A stretch of 64,000 bases of DNA. It comes from Bacteroidota bacterium. GTDB taxonomy: Bacteria; Bacteroidota; Ignavibacteria; Ignavibacteriales; Ignavibacteriaceae. The notes beneath the pieces were generated by a model. The model saw nothing but the letters and a program-made list of their open reading frames with translations. It searched no databases and was not told where the DNA came from. Location of the stretch: assembly GCA_021815405.1 (NCBI GenBank), contig JAKAGV010000009.1:124001-188000 (forward strand), in the 5' to 3' direction. Below, piece by piece: positions 1 to 8,956 of the stretch. Both the position numbers and the translations under genes were made by a program. The first letter of the stretch is position 1, and every line of letters starts with the position of its first letter.

Positions 1-61
1 TTGTTAAGTTTATTAAAACATCTTCCTCATCTTCAATTACTAAAATCTTTACTTCATCCAA
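1..61 (-). CDS. Response regulator receiver protein, N-terminal fragment at window edge
   Basis: Only the first 20 codons lie inside the window. The reading begins at a TTG codon (59-61) preceded by a GAGGG-type ribosome binding site. The peptide reads LDEVKILVIEDEEDVLINLT after the start codon is taken literally. A hydrophobic strand followed by an acidic E-D-E-E-D cluster is the classic start of a REC domain, where the acidic pair binds magnesium. It lies 121 bases downstream of the hybrid kinase at 183-3674 on the same strand, so it is probably its phosphotransfer partner or a further relay component in the same operon. The output domain cannot be seen. Confidence 0.7.
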   Translation of the reverse strand, partial: MDEVKILVIEDEEDVLINLT

Positions 62-182
62 TTTTCCCTCTGTAACTTTATTTCATTTTATTTTTTATTA
101 GATATAACAATATCTTTTCCCATTTAGACACAAAGCCGTATTAAAATACTTTTATAATTTTGATTATCCATAAAACATTTTT

Positions 183-3100
183 CTATAGTTTTAGCTTAAC
201 CGTGAAAATTGAACCCTCACCTAATTTTGAATTGACAGATATTTCGCCGTTATGTAATTCTACCGACTGTTTAACTATAGATAATCCCAACCCTGTACCT
301 GAAACCTCACTGGAATTTGAGCACCGGAAGAAAGGTTCAAAAAGATGCTGCCTATCATTTTCAGGTATTCCAATACCTTCGTCTCTTACTTCAAAAATCA
401 AATGATTTTCATATTTAAATACATCTAATTCGATCTTTCCATTTTGTAATGAATATTTACATGCATTTGAAAGCAGATTAGACAGAATAAATTTTAATAG
501 TTTTCGATCGACTTTAAATTCTTTTTCATCAGGCTGAAAATTAAAGAAGAAATTTCGATCATCTTTGTATATAGATTTAACATCATTAAATATTTCCGAA
601 CAAAACTCAAATAAGTTTATAAGTTCCGGTTGAAATATAATTTTGCCGCTTTCAACACGACTCATTGTTAATACTTCATCAAGCAATTTAGTTACATAAT
701 CTACAGATTTTTTTATCCTTTCTATATGATCATTAATTTTTTCCGGGCTCCATTTTTTACCGTACCTTTGAATTAATTCTGCTGATGAAAGGACTGAAGT
801 GAGAGGTGTTCTGAATTCATGAGACGCTGTTGAAATAAATCTTGTCTTCAGTTCATTAAGCTCTTTTTCTTTTCCAAGCGATTGCCTCAGCATCATTTCA
901 AGTTCTTTTTGTCTTTGAAGCTGTTCCATCAAATCCACATTCATTCGATCAAGTTCTTCAGTTCTTGATTCTACCAATTCTTCAAGATGTTCTCTGTATT
1001 TTTTCAGCTCATTCTCCACCGCCACCTTCTCAGTAATGTCTTCTTTAACGGCAATATAATGAGTAATTGCACCGGCTTGATTCTTTACAGGAGTAATAAT
1101 GGTAGATTCCCAATACAAGTCACCGTTTTTCTTTTTATTACGAAAGACGCCTGCCCAGCTTATTCCTGAAGTTAATTTTGTCCACATAGCCAAATATTCT
1201 TCAGCCGAAATTTCGCCGGATTTTAAGAACCGTGGATTTCGATTTAATACTTCTTCTTTTTTATAGCCGGTTACCTCGGTAAAATATGGATTCACGTATT
1301 CTATATTTGCGTTAACATCTGTAATTATTATTAATGACTGACTCTGTTCAACCGCTGTTGAGAGCTTCCTGATTTCCTCTTCAGAAATCTTTCGGTCTGT
1401 AATATTTCGATTAAATGCCTGAATTATTTTTTCATCACCAATAGAAATTAGACTTGTTGAAATTTCGACATTAATTATTTCACCATTTTTACAATAATGT
1501 TCCGCTTCAAATTTCAAAGATTCACCGGCTAAAATTCGTCGCATCCTTTCTTTGAAAAATTTTGCAGTTGAAGGTGTATTTAGTTCATTTAAATTTCTAT
1601 TTATAAGTTCTTTTACATCGTATCCATGCATTTTAGCAAAAGACTCGTTAACTGAAATCATCTCCCCTTTTGTTGATAAAATGACTATTCCATCGCCTGC
1701 TTTTGTAAACAAAGTTTCATAACGCAAATTACTAATGCGCAGTTGTTTCTCAGCAATCTTTTGATGTGTTATGTCATGTAAAAAAACAAGAATTTGCTGT
1801 AAGTCCTCTGAAAATGAAGCGCTGACCTCTACTTCAATTACTCTTCCATCTTTGCATTTATGCCGACTTTCAAATCTGTGAAAGCCTGTTTCTACTAAAT
1901 AATCGATGTGAAATTTAATTTCTTCAGAAGTTTCATTCGCCTCTAAATCATAAATATATTTATTAAGAATTTCCTCCTTCGAGTAACCTATCATTTGGCA
2001 ATAAACTTCATTTACATCAATAAATTTTCCAGCAGTATCAACGACGCAAAATCCATCGCCTGTTGTTGAAGTAAGTAAAGTAAATTTTTTGGAGTTTAAT
2101 TTTAATAATTCTTCGGCTTCTTTTATTTCAGAAACATCTTGAAAAATAACAGCGAAACGGTTTTGGGAATGCTTGAATGCACGAACATGTATATATCGCT
2201 TATATGATTCGGAATAATACTCAAATGATATTGGTTCTCCGGTTAAAGCTACTTTACCATAAGATTGGATCTGGCGTTTATCTGCATTAGGTAATATTTC
2301 AAGAATAGTTCGTCCAATAATCTTTTCCGGATTATGCCCTGTATGTTTTTCATAAGATGAGTTTGCATCAATAAATTTGAAATCAATTACTTCCCCATTA
2401 TTGTCGGTTATTATCTCGTTAATTGCTACTCCCTCATTCATATTTTCAAATAACAGTCTGTATTTATCTTCACTCTCTCGCAATGATTCTTCAGCGTGTT
2501 TACGTTCTGTTATATCTCTAGCTGCTCCAAAAAGACCAACAATATTATTTCTCTCATCAAATAATAACTGTCTATGATCTTCAATCCATAAATAATCTTC
2601 CCTAAATTTATGTTTCATTCTATAAATCATTATTTCAGATTTTTTATTTTCATACATGGATTTTGTTAGAGCGTTTACTTTATCTAAATCGTCGGGATGC
2701 GTTATTTTAAACCAGAATTTAGGATCTGATAAAAACTCTTCCTTATTATAACCAAGGATTTTATTAACCTGCTCACTTACAAAATTTACTTTATTATTTA
2801 AAAAATCTTTTGAAAAAGTGACGGAATAAATCATTTCATCAATATTATTAACTACTCTGCTTAATAATTCCTCTCTTATCTTAAGCTTGTTCTCAGCCTG
2901 TTTACGGTCGGTAATATCTACATTTGTTACTCTTCTGCCAAGATATTTATTATCATCTGAAATAATTGGATTACAAGTATGCCTTATAAATTTTAAATTA
3001 CCATTTTTATGAATAATTCTGAGTTCTAATTCTTTTACTGTTTCATTATAATTTTCAGAGTGATATTTGCTGGAATGGTCTTCAAACTTACCTTTATCTT

Positions 3101-3674
3101 CAGGATGAATTATATCAAAAAGAAGCTGAGGATTATTAATAAATTCTTCCGCTTTATACCCTGTTACTCTTTCGCAGGAAGGTGAGCAGTACTTAAATTG
3201 TAAGTCTGGCATAATCCAAAACTCCCATTCATAAGCAAAGTTGGCAACAGTCCTAAATAAAAACTCCTGTTCTTTAATCTTCTTATCGAGATAATGTTTG
3301 TATAAGGTTGTTTCTATTGCAACAAGAAGCTCGCGATTTTCAAATGGTTTAATTAAGTAACCAAATGGACCTATTTTCTTAGCTCTATCTACCGTGGAGG
3401 GATCCGAATATGCTGTAAGGAAAATAAATGGTATATCTGCGAATTTTTGAATCTCTTCAGCAGCATCTATTCCATCAATTTCACAATTGAGATTTACATC
3501 CATTAGAATAAGATCCGGCTTCTTTTCTAAAGCTAACTCTATAGCACTTTTGCCATCACAAGCAATACCGGCTATATTATAACCGGCTTTTTTTAATAAT
3601 ATTTTATTGCTTTCCGCAATAAGGATATCGTCATCAACTAAAAGAATAGAAGCCTTTGTACTCGAATTATTCAA
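183..3674 (-). CDS. Hybrid sensor histidine kinase: REC, six PAS domains, HisKA, HATPase
   Basis: This is a soluble 1163-residue kinase with no membrane segment. Residues 9-122 form a receiver domain: acidic cluster D14-D16, phosphoacceptor D59 in an LMDV context, T87 and K109. Six PAS/PAC units follow between about 135 and 885, each ending in a D-I-T-(D/E)-R-K type motif. A coiled coil at about 890-945 leads to the dimerisation/phosphoacceptor helix with H952 (SHEFRTPL) and an ATPase domain with an N box near 1070, DEGIGIP and GTGLGLS. The start is TTG, one base after the stop of the upstream kinase, so the two are certainly co-transcribed. An N-terminal receiver suggests that the upstream kinase phosphorylates this protein, which then senses through PAS and signals to the response regulator fragment downstream. 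That order of flow is inference. Confidence 0.93.
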   Translation of the reverse strand: MNNSSTKASILLVDDDILIAESNKILLKKAGYNIAGIACDGKSAIELALEKKPDLILMDVNLNCEIDGIDAAEEIQKFADIPFIFLTAYSDPSTVDRAKKIGPFGYLIKPFENRELLVAIETTLYKHYLDKKIKEQEFLFRTVANFAYEWEFWIMPDLQFKYCSPSCERVTGYKAEEFINNPQLLFDIIHPEDKGKFEDHSSKYHSENYNETVKELELRIIHKNGNLKFIRHTCNPIISDDNKYLGRRVTNVDITDRKQAENKLKIREELLSRVVNNIDEMIYSVTFSKDFLNNKVNFVSEQVNKILGYNKEEFLSDPKFWFKITHPDDLDKVNALTKSMYENKKSEIMIYRMKHKFREDYLWIEDHRQLLFDERNNIVGLFGAARDITERKHAEESLRESEDKYRLLFENMNEGVAINEIITDNNGEVIDFKFIDANSSYEKHTGHNPEKIIGRTILEILPNADKRQIQSYGKVALTGEPISFEYYSESYKRYIHVRAFKHSQNRFAVIFQDVSEIKEAEELLKLNSKKFTLLTSTTGDGFCVVDTAGKFIDVNEVYCQMIGYSKEEILNKYIYDLEANETSEEIKFHIDYLVETGFHRFESRHKCKDGRVIEVEVSASFSEDLQQILVFLHDITHQKIAEKQLRISNLRYETLFTKAGDGIVILSTKGEMISVNESFAKMHGYDVKELINRNLNELNTPSTAKFFKERMRRILAGESLKFEAEHYCKNGEIINVEISTSLISIGDEKIIQAFNRNITDRKISEEEIRKLSTAVEQSQSLIIITDVNANIEYVNPYFTEVTGYKKEEVLNRNPRFLKSGEISAEEYLAMWTKLTSGISWAGVFRNKKKNGDLYWESTIITPVKNQAGAITHYIAVKEDITEKVAVENELKKYREHLEELVESRTEELDRMNVDLMEQLQRQKELEMMLRQSLGKEKELNELKTRFISTASHEFRTPLTSVLSSAELIQRYGKKWSPEKINDHIERIKKSVDYVTKLLDEVLTMSRVESGKIIFQPELINLFEFCSEIFNDVKSIYKDDRNFFFNFQPDEKEFKVDRKLLKFILSNLLSNACKYSLQNGKIELDVFKYENHLIFEVRDEGIGIPENDRQHLFEPFFRCSNSSEVSGTGLGLSIVKQSVELHNGEISVNSKLGEGSIFTVKLKL

Positions 3675-3675
3675 T

Positions 3676-6600
3676 TCAGTTAATCCCCTTAAATTTTATT
3701 TCATATCGCAGTCCCTTTTCAGGGCGGATTATTTCAACATTGCCTCTTAACTGCAATGAAAGAAGCCGAATAAGTCTTAATCCAAGTGATTGAAGATTTT
3801 CAATATCCAAATCTTTTTTTAACCCGATACCATCATTTGATATATCAAGATAGAATATTCCATCTTTCTTTTTGAATGAAATATTAATTTGACCGGCAGA
3901 ATTATTAGGGAAAGCATATTTTATTGAATTGGTAAGAATCTCATTTATTATTAATCCGCAGGGGATGATGGAATCCAAACTAAGATTATGGTTTTCCAGA
4001 TCTAGTTTAAGCGTTATTTTTTTTGAGGAAGCATAAGTCTGAACTAAATAACTTGAAAGCTTTTCTATATAATCAGAAATATCCACCGCAACAAAATTTC
4101 CAGTACCATACATAAGCTCATGAATGAGCGACATTGCAAGCAATCTATGAGAAAGGTCGTCGAAAATATCCAGAATAGTTTTGTCTTCTATAAATTCAGA
4201 CTGTAATGATATTAAGGCAATAATTTGCTGAAAATTATTTTTAACTCTATGATGAACTTCTTTTAGTAATATTTCCTTTTCTTTTAGTGAGTTTTCAATT
4301 ATGCTTTGCGTTTCCATTCTTTCTGTAATATCTTGAATTGTACCAAACATTTTAATCAGTTTTCCGTTTGCATCGTACTCAAGTGAGCCTAAACCATGAA
4401 CCCATATAACAGAATTATTTTTGTTATTCCTTATTTTATATTTTTTATCGAATTCTTTTTGTTTTGTCAAAATATGGTCATTTAGATAGTCACTCATCTC
4501 TTCACGATCTTCCGGATCAATAATATTCAACCAGCCTTCTACATCACGCTTATAATTTTTATCGATTCCGAATATTTCATCAAGCATTTCCGAACTAACC
4601 CATTGACCGGTTGAAATTTCAAAAATATAATATCCTATCCGAGCTACTTTTTGCGATTGTTTTAACTGGGCTTCACTTTCCTCCAGAATTTTTTGTGCTG
4701 CTCTTTCTTTCAACTGGTCACGGAAAACAAGTACTACACCCTCGATTTCTCCTGATTCATTTCTAATAGGAGCTCCGCTGTCCGCAATAGGAATTTCAAT
4801 GCCGGATTTTGATAACAATATTGTATGGTTGGCTAAACCAATAATTTGACCATCCTTTAAAACTTTATGAACCGGATTCTCAACCGAATTTCTCGTCCCT
4901 TCATTTATTATTTTGAAGACTTCTTCTAACGGTTTGCCTTTGGCTTCATGTTCCTTCCATCCGGTTAAATTTTCTGCAACCGGATTCATCCGGTTTATCT
5001 TACCAAACTTATCTGTTGTAATTACACCGTCACCAATACTATATAATGTGGTTTTTAAACGTGCTTCGCTTTCTTTTAATGATTGCCCAATTTTATAAAT
5101 TTCTGTTATATCCTTTACAACTGTAAGCATAAATTTTTTCTGATTGATTGTAATTATTCTACCAGAAACTAAGGTATGGATTATTGTTCCGTTCTTCTTC
5201 TTAAAATTTATTTCCTTATTGTTATATAAACCATGCTGATGTAAATCAGATATCAATTCTTTTCGATCATTCTCATCCACCCAAATTCCGATTTCTAAAG
5301 ATGTTTTTCCTATTACTTCTTCCTGGCTAAAATCAAATACATTCTTGTAAGCTTCATTAACCTCAAATAAAAAACCAGTATCAATCTCCGAGATAGAAAT
5401 ACCATCTGGTGAAACACTATAAACAGTTCTAAATCTTTCTTCGCTTTCACGCAGCGAAATCTCTCCTTTCATTCTATCAGTGACGTCATTAAAGATAGAT
5501 ACTATTTCCCCGGTGTTTAATTTATAAATTATATTTTCACGCCATCCTTCAATTCTCTCATCATTATAATAAAAATTAATATATTCTGTTTTACCTGTAT
5601 GCCAAACTTTTCTCAAAGTATCAAGGAAACCAAGTTTCTCTACTGAAGGGAACATTACGCTTAGGCGTTTGCCAATAACTTGATTTATATTGAAATTATC
5701 TATCTTCTGAGCAGTTAGATTAAAATCCGTAAAGATGAAATCATTTCCATTATCCACTGCTTGATAGACCGCAATAGCTGCAGGGCTGTTGTTAAATAAG
5801 CTTTCCCACCTTTCTTTGTTTCTTAATATAGCTTCTTCTGCCTGCTTTCGTTCGGTAATATCACGCATGAAAACAAAAACTTTTTCATTTTCAGTCTTCA
5901 GATAATTTACACTTGCATCAACATCAATAATTTTACCGTCTTTTCGTCTATGTTTAGTTTCAAATCTATAAAAGCCTTTCGTTCGTATTATCTCAAGTCT
6001 TTCTCTTATATCATTCTCATTATCTATTACATCAATATCTTTTATACTCATGGTAAGTAATTCATTACGGCTGTAACCTACCATAGAACAATAAGAATCA
6101 TTTGTTTCTAAAATCTTTCCATTCATATCAACAAGATAGAAACCATCTATAGCTGTTCGAAGAATAGTTCTTATTTCTTCTTCTGCTTTCTTTCGATCAG
6201 TAATATCAAGTATCGCCCCAATAATACCTGCATTTTTATAATTATTGTTTGAGTATGTTGCTTTATAATTTATTACATCATGATTAGAACCGTTGGCATC
6301 TTTAAACTTTGATTCGTAAATCTGCAAGCCGCCAGAATTGATAAGTGCTTTATCTTGAGCAACATAAATCTGTGCTAATTCCGGCTCGTAAATATCGGTA
6401 ACTGTCTTTCCTTTTATTTGTTCTTTAGTATAGCCGAACAATTTAACAAAAGCCTCATTAGCACCTATATATTTTAAGTTGTTATCCTTGTAAAATACCG
6501 GAATCGGAATAGTATCTATAAGATTATTTAGGAAGGCTTCTCTTTCCCTTAGCGATTCTTCAGCTTTTTTACGTATGGTTACATCTTGAATAACTCCAAA

Positions 6601-8331
6601 AAGAATTTTGTTTTCTTTATCATATTCTGCAATGGAATAAATATCTTTTATTTCGCCGGTATCTATTGTTTTAATTTTAAATTCAATATTATATGAAATA
6701 TTATTCTCAATTAAATTTTTAAGCGCATTATCCATAATAGGACGATATTCAATCAAAGGAACTTTCTTAACCAATTCATAATCTACTTCTTTCCAATCTA
6801 CACCATAAATTTTAGCGGCGCCTTCCGAAGCAATCATAGTTTTTGAATCGAGATGAAGTTCCCAATTACCGGATTTGGAAGCAAGCTCTGCACGTCTTAA
6901 CCTTGCTTCATTTTGGCGAATAATTTTTTCTGTTTTATGCTCTTCGGTTTTGTCTCTAAAGATTAAAACAACGCCGTCAACTTTTCCACTGTCATCACGA
7001 ATTGGCGCACCACTATCAGAAATCGGTATTTCCTTACCATCTTTAGAAATTAATAGAGTATGATTTGCCAGACCAACTATTACTCCTTCGGTTAAAACTC
7101 TAAAAATCGGATTGTCTACTTTTGCTCTTGTTGATTCATTAATAATTTTAAAAACATCTTCAATTGGTTTTCCCACAGCATCGGCTTCATTCCATCCGGT
7201 TAAGTTTTCTGCGGTATGGTTCATTTTTTTTATTTTGCCGAAAGTATCTGCTGTAATTACACCATCGCCAATGCTGTATAGGATTGTTCTAAATTCTTCA
7301 TGATTCTCTCTCAGTTCTTTTTCTTTAGCAAACAATTCTTTAAAAAATATTTTTTGACGATACTGATATATCAGAACCAATCCAAATACTACCAACAGAA
7401 ATGCAAGCAATCTAAATGAAGTAACAAAGAAAACCTTTGCGGTAAGGTTTGAATAAATATCATTTTTATTCGCTTTTATTTCCAAAAACCAGTCAGTGCC
7501 CTTAATAGGTGCTACATATGATATTACTTTATTACCAAGATAGTCCACTCCATCAATGATGCCTTTATGACCGAGAACTGCCTGAACTGCCGGAATACTT
7601 GTTCGCTTTAGTGAAATCTTGAAATTTAATTGAGAGTTTGACCGGTCTTTTACTTCATTTAGGAAACATGCATTATCCCCTTCTCTTTTTATTAATACGG
7701 TAGTATATAGCGAGCTATTGGAACCATTCGATTGGATTAGAGGATATAGGTAAGTTTTAGGATTTATACGTAATATAATTGCCGCAATTACTTTATGATC
7801 TTTAGATATAATCGGGGCAACGTAATCAATGTTAATTTCCTTTAGAGTTTTAGAATAATAGATTTCTCCTGTTATTATTTTTTTGTCGGTGACAGCTTCT
7901 TTTACAAAACCAATAGCTTTAGGATTTATTCGGTCTAAGTCAGCATTAAAGGAAAAGAGTAATTTCCCATTTGGAGCTGCAAGAATTATGTCCTTGTAAA
8001 CTATGTTTGCCTTTAATAATGATAGTTGATCTTTAATTATTTTTTTATTAAATGTGTCACCTTTTCTTAAAAATAATTCAAGACTTTTTACGAAGCTTTC
8101 ATTACTTGTAATTGCATTAGCATCGGCTAATCTCTCCTTATTCCATTCTTGAATTTGATTTACTTTATAAACACCAAAAGTTCGTAAGTCATCTATCGTA
8201 TTACGGCGGATATCAGATTTTTCATAATAATAATAAAATATCGTAGCAAGAATTAACAGGATACTAAATACTGCAAATAAAGTTATTATATATCTTTTTT
8301 TAGATAAGATTTCGAAGGTACTTTTTCCCAT
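3676..8331 (-). CDS. Membrane sensor kinase with Cache-like sensor, eight PAS domains and HisKA_2 core
   Basis: I start this gene at the ATG at 8331, giving 1551 residues. A further-upstream ATG would add 33 hydrophobic residues with no family resemblance. Residues 14-36 are a membrane segment, 38-300 a periplasmic region resembling a Cache sensor (it contains two VAPI stretches), and 301-324 a second membrane segment. About eight PAS units occupy 340-1340. The kinase core is of the HisKA_2/HWE-like class: the E-V-H-H-R-V-K-N-N-F motif starts near H1360, with NEILTNS and NDGIGL in the ATPase domain. This class often signals to stand-alone receivers, which fits the REC-headed kinase one base downstream. 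The first and seventh PAS units are strikingly alike, indicating recent internal duplication. Confidence 0.92.
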   Translation of the reverse strand: MGKSTFEILSKKRYIITLFAVFSILLILATIFYYYYEKSDIRRNTIDDLRTFGVYKVNQIQEWNKERLADANAITSNESFVKSLELFLRKGDTFNKKIIKDQLSLLKANIVYKDIILAAPNGKLLFSFNADLDRINPKAIGFVKEAVTDKKIITGEIYYSKTLKEINIDYVAPIISKDHKVIAAIILRINPKTYLYPLIQSNGSNSSLYTTVLIKREGDNACFLNEVKDRSNSQLNFKISLKRTSIPAVQAVLGHKGIIDGVDYLGNKVISYVAPIKGTDWFLEIKANKNDIYSNLTAKVFFVTSFRLLAFLLVVFGLVLIYQYRQKIFFKELFAKEKELRENHEEFRTILYSIGDGVITADTFGKIKKMNHTAENLTGWNEADAVGKPIEDVFKIINESTRAKVDNPIFRVLTEGVIVGLANHTLLISKDGKEIPISDSGAPIRDDSGKVDGVVLIFRDKTEEHKTEKIIRQNEARLRRAELASKSGNWELHLDSKTMIASEGAAKIYGVDWKEVDYELVKKVPLIEYRPIMDNALKNLIENNISYNIEFKIKTIDTGEIKDIYSIAEYDKENKILFGVIQDVTIRKKAEESLREREAFLNNLIDTIPIPVFYKDNNLKYIGANEAFVKLFGYTKEQIKGKTVTDIYEPELAQIYVAQDKALINSGGLQIYESKFKDANGSNHDVINYKATYSNNNYKNAGIIGAILDITDRKKAEEEIRTILRTAIDGFYLVDMNGKILETNDSYCSMVGYSRNELLTMSIKDIDVIDNENDIRERLEIIRTKGFYRFETKHRRKDGKIIDVDASVNYLKTENEKVFVFMRDITERKQAEEAILRNKERWESLFNNSPAAIAVYQAVDNGNDFIFTDFNLTAQKIDNFNINQVIGKRLSVMFPSVEKLGFLDTLRKVWHTGKTEYINFYYNDERIEGWRENIIYKLNTGEIVSIFNDVTDRMKGEISLRESEERFRTVYSVSPDGISISEIDTGFLFEVNEAYKNVFDFSQEEVIGKTSLEIGIWVDENDRKELISDLHQHGLYNNKEINFKKKNGTIIHTLVSGRIITINQKKFMLTVVKDITEIYKIGQSLKESEARLKTTLYSIGDGVITTDKFGKINRMNPVAENLTGWKEHEAKGKPLEEVFKIINEGTRNSVENPVHKVLKDGQIIGLANHTILLSKSGIEIPIADSGAPIRNESGEIEGVVLVFRDQLKERAAQKILEESEAQLKQSQKVARIGYYIFEISTGQWVSSEMLDEIFGIDKNYKRDVEGWLNIIDPEDREEMSDYLNDHILTKQKEFDKKYKIRNNKNNSVIWVHGLGSLEYDANGKLIKMFGTIQDITERMETQSIIENSLKEKEILLKEVHHRVKNNFQQIIALISLQSEFIEDKTILDIFDDLSHRLLAMSLIHELMYGTGNFVAVDISDYIEKLSSYLVQTYASSKKITLKLDLENHNLSLDSIIPCGLIINEILTNSIKYAFPNNSAGQINISFKKKDGIFYLDISNDGIGLKKDLDIENLQSLGLRLIRLLSLQLRGNVEIIRPEKGLRYEIKFKGIN

Positions 8332-8408
8332 GGCGTGGCAATAATTGAAAAATATAACTGTAATTATGTATTTGAAATATATTATCGAAAAAATATCCAA
8401 ATAATTAA

Positions 8409-8717
8409 AGATATTCCGACATAAATGCAATCTCTGTCATTATTTTTTTTACTTATATTTATTTTAATACAGTTTTTTGTAAAAGTTTTCCAGTTACAAT
8501 TAGAATTTTTGATTTCAGCATGCACATTATAAGAACTATAATTCAAAATGCCAGAAGAGGAGGTACAATGCACAGCATCGATACTGAAGGCGGTGTAATA
8601 GATAACTGGGATGGAAGAAACGAGAGCGGCAGCATTGTTCCAAACGGTGTTTATTTTTACCGTGTTGACGCAGCCGGGATAAAGCCGGTATTCGGGAAAA
8701 TTTTGGTGGGACAATAA
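8409..8717 (+). pseudogene. Remnant of a secreted protein C-terminal (FlgD-like / T9SS-type) sorting domain
   Basis: An open frame bounded by an in-frame TAA at 8406 contains PVTIRIFDFSMHIIRT, then NWDGRNESG, then VPNGVYFYRV and GKILVGQ before the stop at 8715-8717. This order (beta strand, W-D-G-x-(N/D), xNGVYFY) matches FlgD-Ig-like C-terminal domains found at the end of large secreted proteins in this group. Here it stands without any large N-terminal part, and the region upstream of about 8480 reads as T/F-rich non-domain sequence. I therefore read it as the tail of a gene whose body was deleted, perhaps when the kinase locus arrived. A functional small protein from the internal ATG at 8520 is possible but less likely. 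Confidence 0.6.
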
Positions 8718-8956
8718 TAAAATCAGACTCCCGATGTCATTTTCAGATGCATATTTTAGGATAAAATACTTTCCCCTGCATTTGGTGAAAAATTAACTTT
8801 CTGCTTTTTAACTTTTCGTTGGCACTTTAGAAGACGCATTTGAAATCTTGAAGTCCTCGACAATAATGAATGGCTTTTTGAAGTATGTTAATATTGCCGT
8901 TTCTAACTCAAAATATTTTCAGTTATTGTGCAAAATATTTTTGTTTTTTTTACTCA
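8718..8956. other. Spacer without recognisable gene
   Basis: This 239-base AT-rich spacer separates the sorting-domain remnant from the convergent 3' end of the SpoIIE phosphatase gene. I see no open frame with family resemblance, no tRNA and no strong hairpin. Confidence 0.5.

Noticed and set aside
8332-8430. N-terminal extension of the 1551-residue kinase from an ATG at 8430
   Set aside because: The extra residues are an unrelated hydrophobic stretch and the ATG at 8331 gives a normal first membrane helix.
8382-8714. 110-residue minus-strand frame
   Set aside because: It overlaps the recognisable sorting-domain remnant on the plus strand and has no family pattern.
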